The position numbers and the translations under genes are program-made. The notes beneath the pieces are model-generated. The model was not told the DNA's origin. It saw nothing but the letters and a program-made list of their open reading frames with translations, and made no database searches. Below are positions 35,633 through 44,889 of a DNA stretch of 64,000 nt, piece after piece; the first letter of the stretch is position 1, and each line of letters starts with the position of its first letter. Source of the stretch: Pseudomonas sp. Ga0074129 (GTDB lineage Bacteria > Pseudomonadota > Gammaproteobacteria > Pseudomonadales > Pseudomonadaceae); the NCBI GenBank assembly GCA_001465025.1, contig LNDO01000094.1, positions 1 to 64,000 on the forward strand, given 5' to 3'.

Positions 35633-35811
35633 TACAAAACATTCCGCAGACTATGCGCCAGATGCACGACGCTTCTATGACATGGGTCAACAGCCTAGCC
35701 AGTATCGCGGGAGGCGCGAACTTTCTGACCAGACAAACAGATTGGTGTGATAAACGGCCGGGCTAGAGCGGCACGGTGCCACTACACCAGCGTTTACTCG
35801 GGCCCAGAAAC

Positions 35812-35840
35812 AACAAAGCCCTGCTAGGCAGGGCTTTGTT
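35812..35840 (-). terminator. Terminator after gcvH
   Basis: AACAAAGCCCTGC / GCAGGGCTTTGTT form a perfect 13-bp stem with a 3-base loop, followed on the minus strand by GTTTC. It lies 14 bases past the gcvH stop. Confidence 0.8.
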
Positions 35841-35853
35841 CAGCGCGGGACGC

Positions 35854-36243
35854 TTACGCGTCGCTGTCGGCGACCGCTTTGTAGGCGGCGGCATCCAGCA
35901 GCTTGTCCAACTCGCTGGCATCGGCCGGCTTGAGCTTGAAGAACCAGCTGCCGTACGGATCGCTGTTTACGCTTTCCGGGCTGTCGGCCAGGCCATCGTT
36001 GATCGCGATCACTTCGCCGGAGATCGGCGCGTAGATGTCGGAGGCGGCCTTGACCGACTCCACCACACCGGCTTCCTGACCGGCGCTGAGGGCTTTGCCC
36101 ACTTCCGGCAGTTCAATGAAGACCACATCACCCAGGGCTTCCTGCGCGTGATCGGAAATGCCCACGGTAACGCTGCCATCAGCTTCCAGGCGCGCCCACT
36201 CGTGGCTGGCGGCGTAACGCAGATCGGCGGGGATAGTGCTCAT
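35854..36243 (-). CDS. gcvH: Glycine cleavage system H protein
   Basis: Lipoyl carrier that shuttles the aminomethyl group of glycine between P, T and L proteins. ATG 36243 with GAGG just upstream gives [20 protein letters not shown] and 129 residues, the normal size; the longer frame to 36462 enters the non-coding gap. The lipoylated lysine is in [15 protein letters not shown], and [13 protein letters not shown] and [14 protein letters not shown] are conserved. gcvT lies upstream, separated by 316 bases with a repeat element; gcvP is not downstream, where a terminator and the decarboxylase block are found instead. Confidence 0.97.
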   Translation of the reverse strand: MSTIPADLRYAASHEWARLEADGSVTVGISDHAQEALGDVVFIELPEVGKALSAGQEAGVVESVKAASDIYAPISGEVIAINDGLADSPESVNSDPYGSWFFKLKPADASELDKLLDAAAYKAVADSDA

Positions 36244-36559
36244 GTGTCGTTCCTCATCTGACATGACGGCGACCACGCCGTCAGGGAAATTTAGCAGGCC
36301 GTGGCCATACCGAAAGAAAGTCTTTAACTCGTAACGAGCGCACTCGCAGAAATTAGCTAGCAGTGCTTCCCAGATCCATTGGGTTGCAAGTCTGATGCAA
36401 AAATTCGCATCAGCTTGATGTTCAAAACCTGTTTCAGGATCTCGCGAGCTAGAGCGAGACAAGGCAAAAACAGCCGAGGAAGCGGAGTTTACTGGTTGTA
36501 AATGAGCATTCCGAGGCTGTTTTTAACGCAGTATCGCCGACGCGCAGCAGATCCGGGAT
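36244..36559. other. gcvT-gcvH intergenic region
   Basis: These 316 bases hold the MITE-like element copy 2 (36424-36556) next to the gcvT stop and about 180 bases before gcvH with no recognisable gene. The part next to gcvH is somewhat A+T-richer and probably contains a gcvH promoter; no riboswitch could be made out. Confidence 0.5.
36424..36556. repeat. MITE-like element, copy 2 (right end degenerate)
   Basis: It shares with copy 1 the order ACCTGTTTCAGGATCTCGCG, AGCTAGAGC, CAAGGCAAAAACAGCCGAGG, AATGAGCATTCCGAGGCTGT, TTTTAACGCAGTATCGCCGA and CGCGCAGCAGATC. The left terminal repeat is good; the right one has decayed to CCGGGATTCAG, which runs into the gcvT stop region. Confidence 0.82.
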
Positions 36560-37642
36560 TCAGATCAGGGCTTTGCCGTTACGCACAAAGCTGGGCTTCA
36601 CCACGCGCACCGGGAACCACTTGCCGCGAATTTCCACCTCAGCACGCTCACCGGTTGCCGCCGGCACACGGGCCAGGGCGATGGATTTGCCCAAGGTCGG
36701 GGAGAAACTGCCGCTGGTGATCTCGCCTTCGCCAATACCCTCAACTCGCACCACCTGATGGGCGCGCAGCACGCCGCGCTCTTCCAGCACCAGGCCAACC
36801 AACTTGGATGCCACACCTTCGGCCTTCTGCTTTTGCAGCGCAGCGCGACCAACAAAGCCACGGCTGCCCGGCTCCCAGGCAATCGTCCAAGCCATGTTGG
36901 ACGCCAGCGGGGTGACGCTTTCGTCCATGTCTTGGCCGTAGAGGTTCATGCCCGCTTCCAGACGCAGGGTGTCGCGCGCGCCCAAGCCGATGGGCGAAAT
37001 ACCCGCGCCCACCAATTCATTAAGAAAGGCCACTACTTCGCTGGCGGGCAGCATGATTTCCAGACCGTCTTCGCCGGTATACCCGGTGCGGGCGATAAAC
37101 CAGTCGCCGTCGGGCTGGCCTTCAAACGGCTTGAGGCTCTGGATCAGGCTGGCGCGGGACGGACTCACCAGTTCGGCGGTCTTGTGACGTGCCTGCGGCC
37201 CCTGAATCGCCAGCATGGCCAGTTCGGCGCGCTCCTGCAGGTGCACGTCGAAATCAACGCTCTGCAGGAGCATCCAGGCCAGGTCCTTGTCGCGGGTGGC
37301 GGCATTCACCACCACACGGTAACCAAAGTCGGTGAGGTAGACGATCAGGTCATCCACCACGCCGCCCTGCTCGTTGAGCATGCCGCTGTACAGCGCCTTG
37401 CCGATGTCTTGCAGGCGCTCGACGTCATTGGCCAGCAGGTGTTGCAGATAGCCCTTGGCCTGATGGCCGCTGACATCCACAACGGTCATGTGCGACACAT
37501 CAAACACCCCGCACTCGCGGCGCACCTGATGGTGCTCCTCGACTTGCGAACCATAGTGCAACGGCATGTCCCAACCGCCGAAGTCGACCATTTTTGCACC
37601 CAAAGCGAGGTGCAGGTCATAAAGCGGTGTGCGCTGTCCCAT
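36560..37642 (-). CDS. gcvT: Glycine cleavage system T protein (aminomethyltransferase)
   Basis: Transfers the methylene group from the H-protein lipoyl arm to tetrahydrofolate and releases ammonia. ATG 37642, with AAGGAG 6-8 bases upstream, gives [20 protein letters not shown] and 360 residues. Conserved parts are [35 protein letters not shown] and the catalytic Asp region [20 protein letters not shown]. The stop abuts the repeat element downstream. It supplies methylene-tetrahydrofolate, linking it to the folate genes at 6-12 kb. Confidence 0.97.
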   Translation of the reverse strand: MGQRTPLYDLHLALGAKMVDFGGWDMPLHYGSQVEEHHQVRRECGVFDVSHMTVVDVSGHQAKGYLQHLLANDVERLQDIGKALYSGMLNEQGGVVDDLIVYLTDFGYRVVVNAATRDKDLAWMLLQSVDFDVHLQERAELAMLAIQGPQARHKTAELVSPSRASLIQSLKPFEGQPDGDWFIARTGYTGEDGLEIMLPASEVVAFLNELVGAGISPIGLGARDTLRLEAGMNLYGQDMDESVTPLASNMAWTIAWEPGSRGFVGRAALQKQKAEGVASKLVGLVLEERGVLRAHQVVRVEGIGEGEITSGSFSPTLGKSIALARVPAATGERAEVEIRGKWFPVRVVKPSFVRNGKALI

Positions 37643-37789
37643 TAGTGTCTCCTTGCGGGCTGGGCAGTGCAGCGGCAACCCGTCCGGGCGCTGGCACGGG
37701 CTATCGAGAGGATCAGCCGCTGCGAATGGCGCGCATTGTAGCCGCAACACCGGGGGCGGTCATCCCAGCGCGGCAGCCTGTCGCGTGCG

Positions 37790-39403
37790 CTAGCCGATGC
37801 GCCGGGCCGAACGGCGAATCAGCAGAATCACCGGCAACAGGCCGACCAGCACCAAGGTCAGCGCCGGCAGCGAGGCCCGCGCCCATTCACCTTCGCTGGT
37901 CATTTCAAACACCCGCACCGACAGCGTGTCCCAACCAAAGGGGCGCATCAGCAGGGTGGCGGGCATTTCCTTGAGCACATCGACAAACACCAACAGCGCC
38001 GCCGACAGCGCACCCGGCACCAGCAAGGGCAAGTAGACCTTGAAGAACAGCCCTGCGCCGCCAACGCCCAAACTGCGCGAGGCTTCGGGCAGGGATGGCC
38101 GGATGCGCGCCAGGCTGTTTTCCAACGGCCCGTAGGCCACGGCTAAAAAGCGAATCATGTAGGCCAACAGCAAGGCCGAGAGGCTGCCGAGCAATATAGG
38201 TTTACCTGCACCGCCGAGGAACGTGGAGAGCGGGATCACCAGTTCACGGTCCAGGTAACTAAACGCCAGCATGATGGCCACGGCCAGCATCGAGCCGGGT
38301 AAGGCATACCCCAGATTGGCCAGCCCGACCGTCGAGCGCATCAAGCGGGTCGGTGCCATACGCCGGGCGAAGGCCAGCAGCAGTGCCACGCTGACGGTGA
38401 TCAGCGCCGCCATCGCGCCCAAATAGAGGGTGTGCAGGATCAGCGCGCTGTAGCGCTCATCCAGATCAAACCGGCCGCGTTGCCAGAACCAGGCGACCAA
38501 CTGCAGCAGCGGAATGACAAAGCCGCAGGCAAACACCAGGCCGCACCAGGCGCTGGCAGCCCAAGCCTGAGCGCCCTTGAGGTGATACAGCGCCTTGCTT
38601 CGTGGGCGCTCGTTCACCGGCCTTACTGCACCACGCGCGCGGCGCTCACCGTAGAGCACCAGCATCACCGCCAGCAGCAACAGGCTGGCCAGTTGCGTGG
38701 CGCTGGTCAGGCTGTAAAAGCTGTACCAGGTTTTGTAGATGGCCGTGGTGAAGGTGTCGAAGTTGAACACCGACACCGCACCAAAATCTGCCAGGGTTTC
38801 CATAATCGCCAACGCCAGACCGGCACCAATGGCCGGTCGCGCCATCGGCAGAGCTACGCGCCAGAATGCGCGCCACGGGCTGAGGCCGAGCACCCGCGCC
38901 GCTTCCATCAAGCCCTTGCCCTGGGCCAGAAAGGCGTTGCGCGCGAGCAAATAAACGTAAGGGTAAAACACCAGCACCAGGACGATGATCACCCCGCCGG
39001 TGGAGCGCACCCGGAAGCGCACGTCGTTGCCAAACCACTCACGCAACTGGGTTTGCAGCGGGCCGGCAAAGTCCAGCAGGCCGACGAAGACAAAGGCCAA
39101 CACATAGGCGGGAATGGCAAACGGCAGCATCAGCGCCCAGTCCAGCCAGCGCCGGCCGGGAAATTCACACAGGCTGGTCAACCACGCCAGGCTGACGCCC
39201 AGCAGCGTCACGCCCACGCCCACGCCGAGCACCAGCACCAAGGTGTTGCCGAGCAACCGGGGCAGCTGGGTTTGCCACAGGTGCGTCCAGATTTGCCGGT
39301 CGACGTCGTGCCAGCTGAACAGCAGCACACTCAACGGCAGCAGCACCAACAAGGCAACGGCAAAGGCGATGGGGTACCAACGACGCTGGGCAGGATGAGC
39401 CAC
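37790..39403 (-). CDS. Iron(III)-type ABC transporter permease (FbpB-like, fused double domain)
   Basis: A 537-residue inner-membrane permease with about twelve helices made of two homologous halves. The EAA loops that contact the ATPase are visible as EAARVLGLSPWRAFWRVALP and EASRSLGVGGAGLFFKVYLP. Fused permeases of this size belong to the FbpB/ThiP type. The binding protein gene lies upstream on the same strand with a terminator between; the ATPase gene is not in the window and must be supplied elsewhere. Confidence 0.92.
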   Translation of the reverse strand: MAHPAQRRWYPIAFAVALLVLLPLSVLLFSWHDVDRQIWTHLWQTQLPRLLGNTLVLVLGVGVGVTLLGVSLAWLTSLCEFPGRRWLDWALMLPFAIPAYVLAFVFVGLLDFAGPLQTQLREWFGNDVRFRVRSTGGVIIVLVLVFYPYVYLLARNAFLAQGKGLMEAARVLGLSPWRAFWRVALPMARPAIGAGLALAIMETLADFGAVSVFNFDTFTTAIYKTWYSFYSLTSATQLASLLLLAVMLVLYGERRARGAVRPVNERPRSKALYHLKGAQAWAASAWCGLVFACGFVIPLLQLVAWFWQRGRFDLDERYSALILHTLYLGAMAALITVSVALLLAFARRMAPTRLMRSTVGLANLGYALPGSMLAVAIMLAFSYLDRELVIPLSTFLGGAGKPILLGSLSALLLAYMIRFLAVAYGPLENSLARIRPSLPEASRSLGVGGAGLFFKVYLPLLVPGALSAALLVFVDVLKEMPATLLMRPFGWDTLSVRVFEMTSEGEWARASLPALTLVLVGLLPVILLIRRSARRIG

Positions 39404-39420
39404 GCAAATTCCTCAGACTG

Positions 39421-39452
39421 AAAACACAACGCCCCGGACTGGGCCGGGGCGT
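39421..39452 (-). terminator. Terminator after the iron-binding protein gene
   Basis: ACGCCCCGG / CCGGGGCGT form a 9-bp stem around ACTGGG, followed on the minus strand by TTGTGTTTT. It may let only part of transcription through to the permease gene. Confidence 0.8.
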
Positions 39453-39545
39453 CGAGTATACCTGCAAGCTTTAATAACAGTGGCCACCCTGCGTGCAGCG
39501 TACAGCCCTGAGACTCTGGCGCTGCACAACGGGGCGGCTACGCGG

Positions 39546-40547
39546 TTACTGCCAGCCGGCGCGGTCCATCAGCATGGTGGCTTCAGCCTGACGCTTGCCC
39601 GCGACTTCAGTCGGGATGTTGTCAGCTTTGAACGTGCCCCAGGCCGCGACTTCAGGCGATACGGCCACAGCCGGGTTGGCTGGGTATTCCTGGTTCACGC
39701 CGGCGAAGATGGTTTGCGCTTCTGCAGTGGTCATCCACTCCAGCAGTTTTTTCGCCGCTTCCGGGTTTGGTGCGTACTTGGTCACACCAGCACCGGCCAG
39801 GTTGACGTGAACGCCACGGTCGTTCTGGTTCGGCCAGAAGGCCTTCACTTTCAGGTCAGGCTGCTGCTTTAGCAGACGGCCGAAGTAGTAAGTGTTGGTG
39901 ATGCCCACGTCGCACTGACCGGCGTCGATGGCTTGCAGCAGTGCGGTGTCGTCCGGGAACACGTCAGTGGCCAGGTTGTTCACCCAACCCTTGATCAGCT
40001 CTTCGGTTTTAGCCGCGCCGTGGGTTTCGATCAGGGTGGCCGTCATCGACTGGTTGTAGACCTTCTTGCTGGTGCGCAGGCACAGGCGGCCTTCCCAGTT
40101 TTTGTCAGCCAAGGCTTCGTAGGTGGACAGTTCGCTCGGTTTCACGCGCTCGGTGGAATAGAAGATGGTGCGTGCGCGCAGCGACAGGCCGGTCCAGCTG
40201 TCGGTGCTGGAGCGGTATTGCGCCGGGATGTTCGCGCTGATCAGCTCGGATTTAGTCGGCTGCAGCACGCCTTCCTGCTCGGCTTGCCAGAGGTTGCCGG
40301 CGTCGACGGTGATCAGCAGGTCAGCTGGGGTGTTGGCACCTTCCGCTTTCAGGCGCGCGATCAGCGGGGCTTCTTTGTCGGTGATGAATTTGACTTTGAC
40401 ACCGGTCTTGGCGGTGTAGGCATCGAATACTGGCTTGATCAGCTCGTCGATACGCGCGGAGTAAACCACCACTTCATCGGCGGCTTGCACAGTAGTGGCC
40501 AACGCTGTGAGAGAGAGTGCAGCGAACAACCCTTTGCTGACCTGCAT
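39546..40547 (-). CDS. Iron(III)-type ABC transporter binding protein (FbpA-like)
   Basis: Periplasmic ferric-ion binding protein of 333 residues. ATG 40547, with AGAGG 8 bases upstream, opens a signal peptide ([20 protein letters not shown], cleavage near VQA-AD). Family motifs are [40 protein letters not shown] and [12 protein letters not shown]; the paired tyrosines in NTYYFG are the usual iron ligands. [13 protein letters not shown] is also typical. The A+T-rich upstream region (about 40590-40640) may carry a Fur site, but no clean 19-bp match was seen. Confidence 0.93.
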   Translation of the reverse strand: MQVSKGLFAALSLTALATTVQAADEVVVYSARIDELIKPVFDAYTAKTGVKVKFITDKEAPLIARLKAEGANTPADLLITVDAGNLWQAEQEGVLQPTKSELISANIPAQYRSSTDSWTGLSLRARTIFYSTERVKPSELSTYEALADKNWEGRLCLRTSKKVYNQSMTATLIETHGAAKTEELIKGWVNNLATDVFPDDTALLQAIDAGQCDVGITNTYYFGRLLKQQPDLKVKAFWPNQNDRGVHVNLAGAGVTKYAPNPEAAKKLLEWMTTAEAQTIFAGVNQEYPANPAVAVSPEVAAWGTFKADNIPTEVAGKRQAEATMLMDRAGWQ

Positions 40548-40703
40548 GGATAGAGCCTCTTGGTATGGACGAGTGAAAGGTGCCAAATAGTAGTGAATGC
40601 CATTTAGTTTCTCAACTCGCTATTCATTTAAACCTGTAACAAGCCTCTACAGGTTATCGCCTACTGCTCCGGGCGGCATAAGCGTGCGCAAGCGCGGAAC
40701 GGC

Positions 40704-40740
40704 AAAACGCCCAGTGCGACCACTAAGGCCGACTGGGCGT
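40704..40740 (-). terminator. Terminator after the acyl-CoA ligase gene
   Basis: ACGCCCAGT / ACTGGGCGT form a 9-bp stem around a 16-base loop, followed on the minus strand by TTTTGCC. It lies 31 bases past the stop of the gene at 40771. Confidence 0.7.
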
Positions 40741-40770
40741 TGTGTTAAACGCAAGCGCGTCGAGGGTGAG

Positions 40771-42420
40771 TCAGGCCACGGCTTGCTGCGCGGCCAGTTG
40801 CTTAGCCTGCTCGCGCAACACAAACTTCTGCACTTTGCCGGTGCTGGTTTTCGGCAGGTTGGTGAACACCACGCAGCCCGGCACTTTGAAGCGCGCCATG
40901 CGCTGCTGACAGAAGGCAATCACCTCATCGGCCGTCAGTTCGGCACCCGGTTTCAGGGTGACAAAGGCGCATGGCGTTTCGCCCCATTTGGCATGGGCCA
41001 TGGCCACCACGGCGGCTTCGAGGATCTGCGGATGGCGGTACAGCACGTCTTCCACTTCGATGGAGGAGATGTTCTCGCCGCCGGAAATGATGATGTCTTT
41101 GCTGCGGTCCTTGATCTCGACATAACCATCGGCGTGCCACACGGCCAAGTCGCCGGAGTGGAACCAACCGCCGGCAAAGGCTTCGGCGGTGGCTGAGGGG
41201 TTTTTCAGGTAGCCCTTCATCACCACGTTGCCACGCATCATGATCTCGCCGATGGTCTGGCCGTCTTTCGGCACCGGCTGCAGGGTATCGGGGTCGGCCA
41301 CCATCAGGCCATCGAGCAACGGCGCACGCACGCCCTGACGGGATTTGAGCCGCGCGCGCTGCTCAGGGGTTTCGCTGTCCCACTCGCTTTTCCATTCGCA
41401 GGCCACGCTGGGGCCGTAAGTTTCGGTCAGGCCATAGACGTGAGTGACGCGGAACGCCAGCGCCTCCATGGCTTCGATCACGGCGGCGGGCGGCGCAGCC
41501 CCTGCGGTCAACACCTTGACCGGCACCGTCTTCAGCGCTTTCAGGCCGTCATCGGCGTTGGCCAGCATATTCAGCACAATCGGCGCACCGCAGAAATGGT
41601 CAACGCCATGCTCGGCAATCGCCGGATAAATCGCTTCAGCGCGCACATGGCGCAGGCACACGTTAACGCCGACATACGCCGCCAGCGCCCATGGAAAGCA
41701 CCAGCCATTGCAGTGGAACATCGGCAGCGTCCACAGGTACACCGGGAAGCGGCTCATGTCCCAGCACATGGCGTTGGACAGGGCATTCAGGTGCGCGCCA
41801 CGGTGGTGGTAAACCACGCCTTTAGGGTTGCCGGTGGTGCCCGAGGTGTAGTTGAGCGCAATGGCTTGCCACTCATCCTCCGGCAACTGCCAGGCGTAGT
41901 CCGGGTCGCCTTCGGCCAGCAGCGCCTCGTACTCCAGCTGACCAATCAGCAGGCCGTCGGCGTATTCCGGGTCATCAATACCAATCACCAGCGGCGGTTG
42001 CGGTAAATGGCCGACCACACGCTGGGCCAGCTCACCGAACTCCTTGTCCACCAGCAGTACCTTGGCTTCGCCGTGCTGCAGGATAAAGGCGATGGCTTCG
42101 GCATCCAGACGGGTGTTGATGGCATTCAGCACCGCGCCGCACATCGGCACGCCAAAATGCGCCTCGAACATCGCCGGGCCATTGGGCGCGATCACCGCCA
42201 CCGTGTCACCCAAACCGATGCCACGCTGCGCCAGCGCCGAGGCCAAACGAATACTGCGGGTGTAGGTGTCACCCCAGGTCTGACGCAGGCTGCCGTTGAT
42301 CAGCGCCAAACGCTGCGGATAGACGCTGGCGGCGCGCTCAAGAAAGCTCAGCGGGCTGAGTGCCTGAAAATTCGCCGCATCACGCGGCATACCGTACTCG
42401 TAAGGATTGACGCTGTGCAT
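40771..42420 (-). CDS. AMP-dependent acyl-CoA synthetase
   Basis: Adenylates a fatty or related acid and joins it to CoA. The 549-residue protein shows the ATP/AMP motif NYTSGTTGNPKGVVYHH, the second motif THVYGLTETYGP, a GWFHSGDLAVWHADGYVEI segment and the C-terminal lysine in LPKTSTGKVQKFVLRE. The sequence is of the medium/long-chain ligase group found beside beta-oxidation genes, though none is here. It is divergent from fabY and ends in its own terminator. The exact substrate is unknown. Confidence 0.93.
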   Translation of the reverse strand: MHSVNPYEYGMPRDAANFQALSPLSFLERAASVYPQRLALINGSLRQTWGDTYTRSIRLASALAQRGIGLGDTVAVIAPNGPAMFEAHFGVPMCGAVLNAINTRLDAEAIAFILQHGEAKVLLVDKEFGELAQRVVGHLPQPPLVIGIDDPEYADGLLIGQLEYEALLAEGDPDYAWQLPEDEWQAIALNYTSGTTGNPKGVVYHHRGAHLNALSNAMCWDMSRFPVYLWTLPMFHCNGWCFPWALAAYVGVNVCLRHVRAEAIYPAIAEHGVDHFCGAPIVLNMLANADDGLKALKTVPVKVLTAGAAPPAAVIEAMEALAFRVTHVYGLTETYGPSVACEWKSEWDSETPEQRARLKSRQGVRAPLLDGLMVADPDTLQPVPKDGQTIGEIMMRGNVVMKGYLKNPSATAEAFAGGWFHSGDLAVWHADGYVEIKDRSKDIIISGGENISSIEVEDVLYRHPQILEAAVVAMAHAKWGETPCAFVTLKPGAELTADEVIAFCQQRMARFKVPGCVVFTNLPKTSTGKVQKFVLREQAKQLAAQQAVA

Positions 42421-42663
42421 TGTTGTTCTCCAGCAGAACCTTGGGCTGGAGAAACCATAGCAGCGGCAGGGTTTTAAGGATGCGCTACCTTGGTCGAAAC
42501 CGTGACTTGCAAGTCAGTAATCACGTCAGCATAGGCACCCGAACAGCCATGCTGGGCGCTTGATCGCGGCGTAATAACCGCCGCAGAGCGCTCCGGCCTG
42601 AATGACAAGCCTTCGCAGCCTTATCTCGGTTTGTCTGACGTTATCTTTTCAAGGAGTTATCGA

Positions 42664-44595
42664 GTGACTTCACGTTTACCTGTGATCGTTGGTTTTGGTG
42701 GCTACAACGCGGCTGGACGCAGCTCTTTCCATCACGGTTTCCGCCGCACGGTGATCGAGTCCATGGACACGCCGGCGCGCCAGCAGACCCTCGCCGGCCT
42801 CGCCGTGATGATGAAGCTGGTGCGTGTAGTCGAGGGCGACTATCAGGATGACACCGGCCAGCGCCTGAGCCTGGCCGAGATCGACGCCCGCTTCGCCGAG
42901 CAGATTCTCGCGTCGACCCTGGTGCGCCGCATCGAAAAACAACACCTCGACGTCGATGCTGCGCACTGGCAAAAAACCATCGACATCAGTGCCACCGCCG
43001 GTCAGCCGCTGAGCTTTATCACCCTGCGCAAACACCTGCCCGAGCCGCTGCCGAGCGACTGGACGGTGGACGAACTGAACGCCAGCGAAGTGCTGGTGAC
43101 CCTGCACGACAACTGCGAATTCAAGGTCGACAGCTACCGCGCCCTGCCAGTGAAATCCGCTGGCCAACTGCCCACCGGTTTCGAGCCCAGCGAGTTGTAC
43201 AACGCGCGCTTCCACCCGCGCGGCCTGGCCATGACCATCGTCGGCGTCACCGATGCCCTGCGCGCCACCGGTATCGACTGGCAAACCATCATGCAGCACG
43301 TGGCCCCGGATGAGGTGGCGGTGTTCGCCGGCAGCGTGATGAGCCAGCTCGATGAAAACGGCTTCGGCGGTCTGATGCAGTCGCGCCTCAAGGGCGGCCG
43401 CGTCACTGCCAAGCAGCTGGCCCTGGGCCTCAACACCATGCCGGCGGATTTTATCAACGCCTATGTGTTGGGCAGCGTCGGCACCACCGGCAGCGTCACC
43501 GGCGCGTGCGCCACCTTCCTCTATAACCTGCAGAAAGGCATCGAGCTGATCGGTGCCGGCAAAGCGCGGGTAGTAATAGTCGGCAATAGCGAAGCGCCGA
43601 TCACGCAGGAGTGCATCGAGGGTTACGGCGCCATGGGCGCGCTGGCCACCGAAGACGGCCTGCGCCAGATCGAAGGCAACGAGGCCGTGGCCCAGAGCGA
43701 CAGCGAGGTAGACTGGCGCCGCGCCAGCCGCCCATTTGGTCAGAACTGTGGCTTCACTCTGGCCGAGGCCTGCCAGTTCGTGGTGCTGATGGATGACGAA
43801 CTGGCGCTGGAGCTGGGCGCAGACATCCACGGCGCGGTGCCGGATGTATTTATCAACGCCGACGGTTTCAAAAAATCCATTTCCGCCCCCGGCCCCGGCA
43901 ACTACCTGACCGTGGCCAAAGCCGTGGCCAGCGCCGTGCAACTGCTGGGCATTGATGCAGTGCGCGAACGCAGCTTCGTCCATGCCCACGGCTCCAGCAC
44001 CCCGGCCAACCGGGTGACCGAATCGGAAATCCTCGACCGCGTGGCGGCAGCCTTCGCCATTGAGCAGTGGCCAGTGACGGCCGTGAAAGCCTTTGTCGGC
44101 CACTCATTGGCCAGCGCCAGCGGTGATCAGCTGATCTCGGCCCTGGGCAGCTTCAAGTACGGGATTATTCCGGGGCTGAAGACCATCGACGCGGTGGCCG
44201 ACGACGTGCACCAGCAACACCTGAGCTTTGCCACCACTGATCGCACCCGCGCGCCCGAGCGACTGGACCTGTGCGTGATCAACTCCAAGGGCTTTGGTGG
44301 CAACAACGCCAGCGCCCTGCTGCTCGCCCCGCACGTGGCCGAACGCATGCTGCGCAAACGCCATGGCGAAACGGCCTTTGCCGCCTACCTGCAGCGCCGC
44401 GAAGCCACGCGCAACGCCGCTCAGGCGTATGACGCGCAAGCGCTGCTCGGTGAGTTGGGGATCATCTACAACTTCGGCCAAGACATGATCGACGATCAGC
44501 AAATCGAGATCAGCGCCGAGCAGATCAGCGTACCGGGCTTCGCCCAGCCGCTGATGTTCAAGAAGGATGAGCGTTACAGCGATATGCTCGACTGA
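42664..44595 (+). CDS. fabY: Beta-ketoacyl-ACP synthase FabY
   Basis: Large KAS-type condensing enzyme that starts fatty-acid synthesis from acetyl-CoA and malonyl-ACP in Pseudomonas, in place of FabH. Start GTG 42664 with AAGGAG 8 bases before gives SRLPVIVGFGGYNAAGRSSF shortly after the first residue and 643 residues, close to the P. aeruginosa protein. The nucleophile Cys is in TGSVTGACATFLYNLQKGIE, and the two active-site histidines are in FVHAHGSSTPANRVTESEIL and AVKAFVGHSLASASGDQL. Compared with the homologue I recall, a few extra residues surround EGNEAVAQSDSEVDWRRASR. cysQ and nudE lie beyond a repeat cluster on the other strand. Confidence 0.96.
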   Translation: MTSRLPVIVGFGGYNAAGRSSFHHGFRRTVIESMDTPARQQTLAGLAVMMKLVRVVEGDYQDDTGQRLSLAEIDARFAEQILASTLVRRIEKQHLDVDAAHWQKTIDISATAGQPLSFITLRKHLPEPLPSDWTVDELNASEVLVTLHDNCEFKVDSYRALPVKSAGQLPTGFEPSELYNARFHPRGLAMTIVGVTDALRATGIDWQTIMQHVAPDEVAVFAGSVMSQLDENGFGGLMQSRLKGGRVTAKQLALGLNTMPADFINAYVLGSVGTTGSVTGACATFLYNLQKGIELIGAGKARVVIVGNSEAPITQECIEGYGAMGALATEDGLRQIEGNEAVAQSDSEVDWRRASRPFGQNCGFTLAEACQFVVLMDDELALELGADIHGAVPDVFINADGFKKSISAPGPGNYLTVAKAVASAVQLLGIDAVRERSFVHAHGSSTPANRVTESEILDRVAAAFAIEQWPVTAVKAFVGHSLASASGDQLISALGSFKYGIIPGLKTIDAVADDVHQQHLSFATTDRTRAPERLDLCVINSKGFGGNNASALLLAPHVAERMLRKRHGETAFAAYLQRREATRNAAQAYDAQALLGELGIIYNFGQDMIDDQQIEISAEQISVPGFAQPLMFKKDERYSDMLD

Positions 44596-44648
44596 GTGAG
44601 CGGCGGGTGGATATAGGCAACGACATCCATCCAACTCGGTTCGGCCTT

Positions 44649-44857
44649 CGCCGCTAAAGCGCCTCCCACGAGGTGACGCCGCAATTCGCCGCGACGTAGC
44701 CCGGATGCAATCCGGGGCTGCCTTGACCTTATCCCCAGACTCCATCCGGGCTACTGCAGTTGCAGCAATCACCGTTGGGCTTCGCTGCGCTCAACACCAA
44801 CCTACAGCGCCTACCAACGGCTGGCGCGGCGGTCTGTGGGAGGGGCTTTAGCCGCGA
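44649..44857. repeat. Nested cluster of three REP families downstream of fabY
   Basis: An outer pair (GCCGCTAAAGCGCCTCCCAC at 44650-44669 and GTGGGAGGGGCTTTAGCCGC at 44836-44855) encloses a GTAGCCCGGATGCAATCCGG inverted pair (44696-44754) and a single arm GTTGGGCTTCGCTGCGC ... ACCAACCTAC (44774-44805). All three families occur elsewhere in the window. The cluster fills the gap between convergent fabY and cysQ. Confidence 0.85.
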
Positions 44858-44889
44858 CGGGGCCAGCCAGGTCACAGCAGGCTCAGCAC

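Larger units (their letters stand above)
35535..35853. other. Intergenic region upstream of the decarboxylase block
   Basis: No gene is seen in these 319 bases. They hold the probable promoter region of the decarboxylase operon (reading minus), an 11-base palindrome at 35622-35632, and the gcvH terminator at 35812-35840. Confidence 0.6.

Noticed and set aside
36244..36462. N-terminal extension of gcvH to 36462
   Set aside because: The added 73 residues are not in GcvH proteins, begin in the repeat element, and the conserved start with a good ribosome binding site is at 36243.
40590..40640. Fur box upstream of the iron-binding protein gene
   Set aside because: The region is A+T-rich and the gene's role makes a Fur site likely, but no convincing 19-bp match to the consensus could be read.
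42676..44103. Minus-strand open frame of 475 codons
   Set aside because: Antisense to fabY, whose active-site motifs are complete.
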